Positions 56,860-64,000 of a stretch of DNA of 64,000 nucleotides are shown here, piece by piece. Source of the DNA: Cubamyces lactineus. Taxonomy: Eukaryota; Basidiomycota; Agaricomycetes; Polyporales; Polyporaceae. How positions within the stretch are numbered: the stretch's first letter is position 1; each line of letters starts with the position of its first letter. A program made the position numbers and the translations under genes. The DNA lies in the NCBI GenBank assembly GCA_022376465.1, contig JACDTU010000021.1, positions 434,001 through 498,000 on the forward strand. Reading direction: 5' to 3'. The notes below the pieces were generated by a model. That model made no database searches. It was not told the DNA's origin and saw nothing but the letters and a program-made list of their open reading frames with translations.

Positions 56860-58691
56860 TCAACCGTCGTCCTCGTCGAGGTCGAAGCCGGCCACATGGA
56901 GCAGCGTCGCGAACTGTTCCAAGCGCACCGCCGCAGACGCGTCGAACCCCCGAGAAGCCATCAGCCGCAGCCCGAACGAGACGCATATACAGAGGAGGCA
57001 TGCGCACCTGAACCTTCGCGATGGACTTTATCTGGTCGAAGTCGTAGTTGTCGCGTTCGCTCAAGTCGCCTGAAACGACATCGCCGCGATGTCAGTTCCG
57101 CACGAGAGCGAATCCGCCATGCAGTACGGGGATCCCGGGTAGAGACTCACCGCTGTTGTGGTACATAGGGTCCGCGATAGGCCCTGCACGTTCGAAAACC
57201 TGTGTTGCGGGGAAACCCTGGCCGTGGAAGCTCTGCAAGTAGAAGCTGAGTCGATACAACCCAAACGCCTGCGTTGGCTGCGGCTTACCTGGTGGTCACT
57301 GCAGCAAGCCTGAAAACGTTTCAACCTAAGCATATAATCCCTACTGCCATGTTAGCGAACTTACAGGGGTGAAGCCCACAGTGAGTTCGGGGCTGTAAAT
57401 GGCAGAGAGGTTGGCGACAAGTTGCGTGACCTCGGGAGTTCCGATTCTATATCGCATGCCCCTTCAGCCTCGTCTTTTATCTCAAAGGATGATCAGGCAA
57501 GACAAACCTCTCGGGTAGCCCAAGTTGAGCAGGTTCGCCAGGTGCGTGGTACGCAAGCATATCCGCCTGGACCATGAGCGTCAAGTTCGCGCCTTTCTGA
57601 CGCAACTCCTGCGCGTAGTAGCGCGAGCCATACAGGCCCTGCTCCTCACCGGCGAACGCACAGATCTGCACGTTCTTGCGGAAGCGCACGCCGCGACGAG
57701 CAATCGTGCGCGCAATACCCAGCAGCGCGGTCGTGCCCGACCCATCGTCGTCACCACCGGGCGCGCAAACGCTTCCGAACGAGCCACGAGAGTCGTAATG
57801 CGCGCTGATGAGGACGGTCTCTGTGGTATGCTCGGAGCCGGTGTACGAGCTGTGGGATTATGCCGGGCCTTCAGAAGGCATGGTTGCCGCAAGTATACGG
57901 ACGACATACCAGACGACATTGGGCGCGAAGCCCGAAAGGAACGGCTTGAGCTCGCAATGCGCACCGAGTTCCTCAAACGTCTCCTTCAACCACTTGGCGG
58001 CAATCAATACGCCTTGCGAGAACGAATGGCGCGAGACAATCTCAGACCGCGGTGATTCGCCCGTGAGGTAGCGCACGTCATCCCGCAGCTGCGGCACGGA
58101 GATATTGTTTACTAGGGAGGAAACGACGGGGTCGAACTTGAGGTGCACGAGGATGTCGCGGACACGCGCAACGGCCTCGTCTGGTACAGGGATAAACGGC
58201 ACTGGGGATGCAGGAAGAGGAGATGCACGCCAGAACCGAGGGAGGTGCTGGTCAAGAGTCAGTGCGGTGTTAGAGTCGACAGAAATGAGCGCAGAGTCTG
58301 CGGTACGATGCAGAAGCTCAATCTTTGTCTCTTGTCCGCCAATGACGACCTGCTCCCCGCTGGCCGTATCGGCATAAGGTACAGAGCCGGTGGGAAGGTG
58401 CGAGAGGAACGCGTCGATCTCGTCGACGAACGTCGCTGGCTTGATAGCGGGGTCGACCGCCTCATGCTGGAGCCACAAGAGCTGTTGAACGTCCTGCGAA
58501 AGAGGCACGAACGAGCCTTCGGAGAAGAGGCTCGCCGACTCAGATAAGCAGAGTTCGTCGGTGGTTATGAAGATGTCCTGTTGGCCATGTGTGCCGTAGT
58601 AGTACTGCGAAAGACAAGAATCGGCTGCTTGAGGGTTGTGTGGGACCGCAAGGAGTACGGAGAGAGGAGCAACGGCGTTGACGAGCAGCAT
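56860..58691 (-). CDS. M28-family metallopeptidase, copy 2 (secreted)
   Basis: Zinc aminopeptidase, about 520 residues. The start at 58691 begins a good signal peptide (MLLVNAVAPLSVLLAVPHNP); an in-frame Met 14 codons upstream would bury it behind an acidic leader. The catalytic domain shows VLISAHYDSRGSFGSV, GGDDDGSGTTALLGIARTI, FAGEEQGLYGSRYYA, LMVQADMLAYHAPGE, CSDHQ (where copy 1 has GSDHQ), and DPMYHNSGD, so all metal and catalytic residues appear intact. It ends LLHVAGFDLDEDDG at TGA 56860. At least six introns, with the same positions as copy 1 at 30.8 kb and one extra near SDHQ|SF. It lies directly downstream of LeuRS on the same strand. Confidence 0.92.
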
Positions 58692-59024
58692 GGCGTCCTC
58701 GTCGTCGTGGACGTCGTGGACAAGGGAAAGCAACGCGTGAACGACGCGTACTTATCTGGTGCGATTCCGCTACCCCGCACTGCCGCTCGTTGGCCGGCGG
58801 CCCGGGCACGCATGAGCGCCTATGTTCATGAGCATTGGGAACGACTGTCGACAATCCGAGCCTAACTCAGGATACCGTTCAGGGCGTTGAGTGTCGTTGC
58901 GACTTGACTCTCGAGATACAGGATGCAGGGCAAGAAATTCTATTGCACACTGAAAACAGTAACTACGACCGATGTATGTATTCTAACCTGTACAATCCCT
59001 AGACAGTCAAAGACTCGAACCTCT

Positions 59025-62000
59025 TCAAACGTTGTAGTACTCGAAGGCGGGGTTGCCAGGCTCAGCGGAGTCGACGAGAGCCTTCGTAAGCGTAGACAGA
59101 TCCTTCTGTCTCGCGTCCTCCGCGAGGACCACCTCGGCGCCCTCGAGGCCCAGCGTCCGCTTGAGGTACGGAAGGATCTCGTGGAGAACTTTAACCTCCG
59201 AGAAGGGCACCGTCCGGTTGAACGCGGTCTGCGCGCCGAATTGGGACATGCGTTTCTGCAGATACATCAGATGTGAGACGGATGGCCCAATTGACACTTG
59301 TTAGTGAGACATACCTTGAACGCCTGAACGAACGGCATCGCGCGCTTGTCCTTGATAAGTCCGCGCGCGGTGAGCAGCTCACGGACCTTCTGGTCGTCAA
59401 CGCGGTCGTGCTCCGCGTTGTACGCCTCCTTGACCACTTGCACGCACTGGTCCTGCCACTCCGGGAACGCGCTGGTGACGTAGATGCGCACCGCCCGAGG
59501 CTTCTTCGGGTCGTACGTCGCCTGGCCCTGCTTGCCCTTGTTCATCTTCTTGAGCAGCGACAGCTCTGCGTCACGCATCGTCTTGATCGTGCCGCGCATG
59601 TAGACTGCCGAGTCCAAGATCGACTGGTCCACGGGGGCGGAGAGCTCCGGCCAGCGGGCGAGCTGCACGGACTTGGGCTCCTTGAGGATCGACGACCAGA
59701 CGTGCTCGGAGAAGTGGGGAGCGATGGGGGCGACAAGCAACGCAGCATTCCGGATCCACCACTCCGTGAGGTCAGCGTGCATGCCGATGTCCGCGGTCAC
59801 TTCACGGTACCAATCACGCGCGGACTGGAGCTCGTAAAAGCCGTACTTCAAGGCGTCCTTGTATTGCATGCTGTGACGGGGTCAACAAAGAGGATTTCGC
59901 CACCTGGAGGATAACTTACTTCTCGTAGAAGTTCTTCGTCTTCGCGATGAGGTCATTGACCTCATGTTCGAAGACGATGTCGTGGTAGTTCTTCTCACCC
60001 TGGCGTAGGTTGGCCTTGCCCTGGATGTTTTCCTGTCGTAGATAGTTAGGACACGCAAGCCAGATGACTCCGAGTGAACAAGAGACACGCACATCACACC
60101 AAGCAATCAACGTGTGCAGACGGAGAATGTTCGCGTTCGCAGTCTTCTCGTCGAAGTTCGCGTCCTCGATACCGTCACCAGCGTCGGCCAAACACAACCG
60201 CGTCGCGTCGGCACCGAACTTCTCCACGCACTGGCGCATCGTCATCGAGTTACCCTTGCTCTTCGACATCTTCTGGCCGTTGACCATCAAGTGGCCGTTC
60301 GTGCGCATGCTCAGAGGCCACTTGTCCTCCGGGAACAGCGCGGCGTGGTTGTACACGCAGAACGTCAAGTGGTTCGGGATCAGGTCCTTGCCGGATGACC
60401 GCACGTCGAAGGGGTAGAAGTACTGGAACTCGTGCCTCATCGCGTCCGCCTTCTCTCTCGGCATTGGCGCGGGCTCGGGCCAGGGCCCGTTGTTGAAGAC
60501 GTACTCCCAAACCTCGTCCGTCATCTGGTCGGCGGTGATGCCCAGGGGACCAGGCTCGCTGCCGTCAAACTTGCCTATGGCGCCGTCAGCAACAGGGAAG
60601 ATAGCACAGAAGCGAACGATGTACTCACTTTGAAGGAGGTGCGCGACGGTGTAGTAAGACATGTAGATCGTCGAGTCACTCAAACTCTCGACAAGGAATT
60701 GCGGATCCCAAGGGAGCTTCGAGCCCAGCCCGTATGTACGCGCACACGCCCACTTGTTCAGCCACGCGAGCACACCCTCGAACGCATTGCGAGTCTCGAC
60801 GTTGTACGTCTCCATCTTCGAAACGAGCCTGGATCGAATGTATCAGCAAAACTACTCGACCGGATGCCATGTTCGACGTACTTCTCAGCCTGCGCCCTCC
60901 AGGCCGGCTCGCCGTAGTCCAGGTACCACTGATCCATGAGCGCGATCACACACTCGTCCGAGCTACGAGAGACGATCAAGCCTTCGGGCTCCGCGTACGC
61001 GAACGCCAGTCCAGCCTCGATCAGCTTTTCGCGGACCCGCGGCTTCGCCTCTTGCACCGGCAAGCCCTTGAACTCTCCGACGAGCATGGTACCGTTATAG
61101 AAGCCCTCCTTGTACGCGATCTCCTTCGCCTCGGCAAGCTGCTTCGTATCCTTTTGCGACTGGATCTTCAACTGCTTGACCACGGCGGGGGCAGTCATTT
61201 CGCCGTACGTTGGCGTGGAGATGACTGGGATGGGTTCGACGTTGACCCATGATGGGTCGACCTTGTAGAATTCGGGCTTCTTCTTGAGGTCGGTCAAGGT
61301 CTGGAAGTCATCTGGGGAGTCGGATGGGACGGAAGTAACGACACCAGTGCCCTATATACCACAGTCAGTTTTTGTAACCGAGCAACAGGCCCGGATCGTG
61401 ACTGACCTTCGTAGGCAGTACGTTCTCCATAGGGAGCACGTAAACCTCGGAGTTCAAGGAGAACGGCGCCTTGATCTTCGTGCCAATAAGCGCCGTACCC
61501 TCAACCTCGAGCAACTGGTCGACCTGGCCACGGACGGACATGATACCCTGGAACGCCATGTTGCGCGCCGCACGGTATGTGCAAACGAACGCTTCCTTGT
61601 CGTTGATGGCGAACACGCCGTACTTGATCGCCGTACCAACGAAGCAGTTTGTCTGACCATACCTGTTATTACCCCAGCGTCAATACTTCGTTGTAAATGG
61701 CCGATGCGAATGCTGAGACTCACATCGTCTCCGGGCGCAGCGTAGCCGCGACAAGGTAGACCTTACGGTCGCCAACCTTGCCTTCGATTGCCTGAGCAGC
61801 TTCCGGGCTCCACTGAAGAACCTCCATTTTGATGCCGGTGTACTCCGTAGGCCCCAGAGCCTCACCCTCAGAACGATCGTGGTCCATGCACGGCTGACCG
61901 TCCTTCGGGCTGTAAACAGTGTAGCGCTCGCCGAACTTGATCTTGCCGAGTTTGTAGAGCTTGTTCATCTGCCAGCGCACGAAGCTGTCATAGTACGGGT

Positions 62001-63075
62001 TGGCGTCGGTAGTGATGAACGTGCGGCGCCAGTCAATCCTGGATCCGAATAGCTTGTTGTCTTCCTGTGCATGGTGGTTAGACCGTGTACGCGATCACCT
62101 CATTTGCAACCTGAACGGAGATCAACAGAGGATATGGAGGGAAAGATGCCCATTTCTCCATTTCAATCCTCGAGCCGCAGAAACAAACTGCAGCCAACTT
62201 TGGACGGGGATGAAAGCCGCGGCGTTCCGGTCGCAGATATCTCATCTGTACTTCGCGTGTAGAGCCAGATGAGATTCTGGGTACCGCGCGATCGTGGCGG
62301 CCATTCGCTAGTAAAGCGGTCTGATATCCGCCACTACTGTCGCCGCGCAAAGTTCTGACTCTCGGTGCTCCAGGCCCGAAAGCATCCATGACTGCGGCTG
62401 GACACTCACCATGCAGATAGGCGGGTAGTACTTGAGCCAGTAGTAAGGGTCCGCGAATTTCTTGATTTCATTCCGGGGCACGCCCATAGACTCCATGATT
62501 TGGAACTGGTACTGCAGGCCGGTGGCCTTGGCCGCCACCTTGCCCTTCTTCGCCTTGTCTACAGCCTTTGCGGGGCCATCGGAGGTGGTCGTCGGGGCAG
62601 CAGGCGCGGACTCTGCCTCTGGCTGGAATCGTTCAAAGTTCTCGCCGAACATCTCGATCTCGCGGATGATCTTGTCCGCTGCAGCCTACGTGTACTGCTG
62701 TCAGCATCGACTCGAGCTATGACCACGATTGCGACGCACCTTGATGGGCATACCGGTACAGTGGAAGCCGTGGGGGAAGAGGACGCGCTTGCCGACCATC
62801 CTGTGGAAGCCGGCGGCGAACTCGATTTTGGAGATGGTGAATGCATGGCCAAGATGGAGGGAGCCGTTGGTGTAGGGGTAGGGGAAGTTACCGAACCACT
62901 TTGGGTACTTTTCCTTGATCTCTGCGGGGGAGAGGCCTGCGAGGTCGTCCTGTGGCGGGGCGTTGACCTCGAAGATGCGCTCCTCTGCCCATCGCGCCTG
63001 GTACTTCTTCTCGAGTTCGCGGAGTTCGTCGCGCTTGCCGGTCTGTGCGAGCTCGATGGTGTTGGCAGAAGCCAT
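59025..63075 (-). CDS. CDC60: Cytosolic leucyl-tRNA synthetase
   Basis: Class I aminoacyl-tRNA synthetase charging tRNA-Leu, eukaryotic cytosolic type, about 1,090-1,130 residues. The N-terminus has [20 protein letters not shown] and then [19 protein letters not shown], with the HIGH motif as HLGHA. The editing domain (CP1) region includes [18 protein letters not shown] and RPETM. The KMSKS loop appears as [15 protein letters not shown], and the C-terminal anticodon-binding helices and tail ([20 protein letters not shown]) complete it. Many exons with GT-AG introns. The start at 63075 (MASANTIEL) is preferred over an in-frame Met 42 codons upstream. A broken copy of its middle part lies at 55536-55812. 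Confidence 0.96.
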
Positions 63076-64000
63076 GGTGCGTTTACTCGTCAGACGAGCG
63101 GGACGAAAAGCACGTCGCCAGAGTGAGAGAATGGTGAAAGCCGTCCCGATACAGAAATTACAGAAAAGTGGACGGGGTGTAATCGATGCAACCCGAGTCA
63201 TCTTTATTTACCGCGCACCGCGAATATACTATACTCAGGGTGACCGGAGTACCACTAGTCCATCAATGGACCGTTGGCACCCCGGATCTAACGGTGCAAG
63301 TGCGTTGAATCTTAACTCAATCCTCTCTGCTCTTGCAAGGTGCCTTGTGCCAAACCTATCGTCAATTTGTTCCCACTTATCTGATATGACGAACATGATA
63401 AGCAGACTTCGATAGGTTGCTGAACCACGGGATTGCTGCTCTACTGAACACCTAAACACCTAAGCCTCTATCTCAGGGGCTTCTAGCGTCCCCGTCTGCT
63501 AGTGAGTAACGGACACATGTTCTATCGGTATCGCCGTTTGATCTTCCAACCAGGATCTTGTGTGGAGGTGGGTGTTACAGTCTGGCATTAGCCCATGTGC
63601 ACCACGGGTCAGAGGCCGAAGTCCAGCCGCGCTTTAAAGGAATTGAACAACCGACTCCGTGCCGTCCACCTCATGGGTGTGGATAACATTAGAGCGCTTT
63701 CTCCCTGCACCTTCCGAGGGCTTGAGCGTTCATGGTAGCGACCCTACCTGCCGACTGGCGAATCGCACTGGTTTCGCTGCGTCGCAAAGATCGGCACGAG
63801 CACCGCTAAGCCTGGCCATACGTCAGTGCATTGCAGCGAAAGCCGGGAGCATTCTTGGTCGGGCAGGCCAGTGTACATTCCCGGCGGAAGTCTGCGGTGC
63901 TTGTGATTGTAAGTGCACATCGTGCCGCGTATAATGTGGTGTGGGAGCCCGGAAGGTAAGTCGAAGGGTGGTATTATATCGCCCGCGTCGCTTCACGTAC
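63076..64000. other. LeuRS promoter and right flank
   Basis: The reverse-strand LeuRS promoter lies here (TAAATAAAG just above 63201). Beyond it no gene, tRNA or rRNA was recognised up to the window end. Confidence 0.45.

Noticed and set aside
63076..63201. In-frame upstream Met giving LeuRS a 42-residue Arg-rich, acid-free extension like a mitochondrial presequence
   Set aside because: A TATA-like TAAATAAAG lies immediately before that ATG, so transcripts probably start downstream of it; fungi normally have a separate mitochondrial LeuRS. A 5'-end mapping would decide.
63200..64000. Possible rRNA or further tRNA at the right edge
   Set aside because: No rRNA-like stretch and no paired cloverleaf stems or B box found by eye.

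Overview
The window is nuclear DNA of a filamentous basidiomycete, most likely an agaricomycete; a polypore-like mushroom would fit, but the order is an inference. The evidence is compact genes with many 50-70 nt GT-AG introns, intron-containing tRNA genes, a fungal kinetochore subunit (DAM1), and four small CaaX-type lipopeptide pheromone precursors of the kind found at the B (pheromone/receptor) mating-type locus of mushrooms. CDS spans below run from start to stop codon and include introns; exon joints were worked out by eye.

Left part (1-31 kb), pheromone-rich and gene-poor. Four related precursors (2.6 kb minus; 4.6, 20.7 and 24.7 kb plus) all start MDAFFTIA and end in a Cys-aliphatic-aliphatic-Ala box. 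They are interspersed with a CsbD-like stress protein, a single-pass membrane protein, mitochondrial ribosomal protein uS19m, a CLA4-type PAK kinase, CNOT11 of the CCR4-NOT complex, an RG-rich protein and a six-cysteine small secreted protein. No STE3-type receptor gene is visible. The CLA4 kinase is a known neighbour of B mating loci in several Agaricomycetes. DAM1 and a trehalose-synthase-complex subunit close this part.

Middle part (31-54 kb), a dense housekeeping block: secreted M28 peptidase, F-box/LRR-like protein, eIF2D, tRNA-Arg(ACG), a BBC1/AIM3-type protein with a cysteine-peptidase fold, DIM1 rRNA dimethylase with a 13-nt microexon, a four-repeat SMP/LEA-like protein, a BolA protein, a SET-domain methyltransferase, a FluG-type amidohydrolase, tRNA-Asp(GTC), a secreted flavin amine oxidase and a polytopic membrane protein.

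Right part (54-64 kb): a degraded, joined fragment of leucyl-tRNA synthetase and M28 peptidase, a 432-bp MITE with perfect 48-bp terminal inverted repeats, then an intact M28 peptidase and the intact cytosolic leucyl-tRNA synthetase.

The most interesting points are the scattered pheromone family without a receptor; one precursor whose CaaX box is correctly terminated only if a 54-nt intron splitting the stop codon is spliced; the chimeric LeuRS/M28 pseudogene beside a MITE; the DIM1 microexon; and a trehalose-complex subunit whose phosphatase motif is degenerate.
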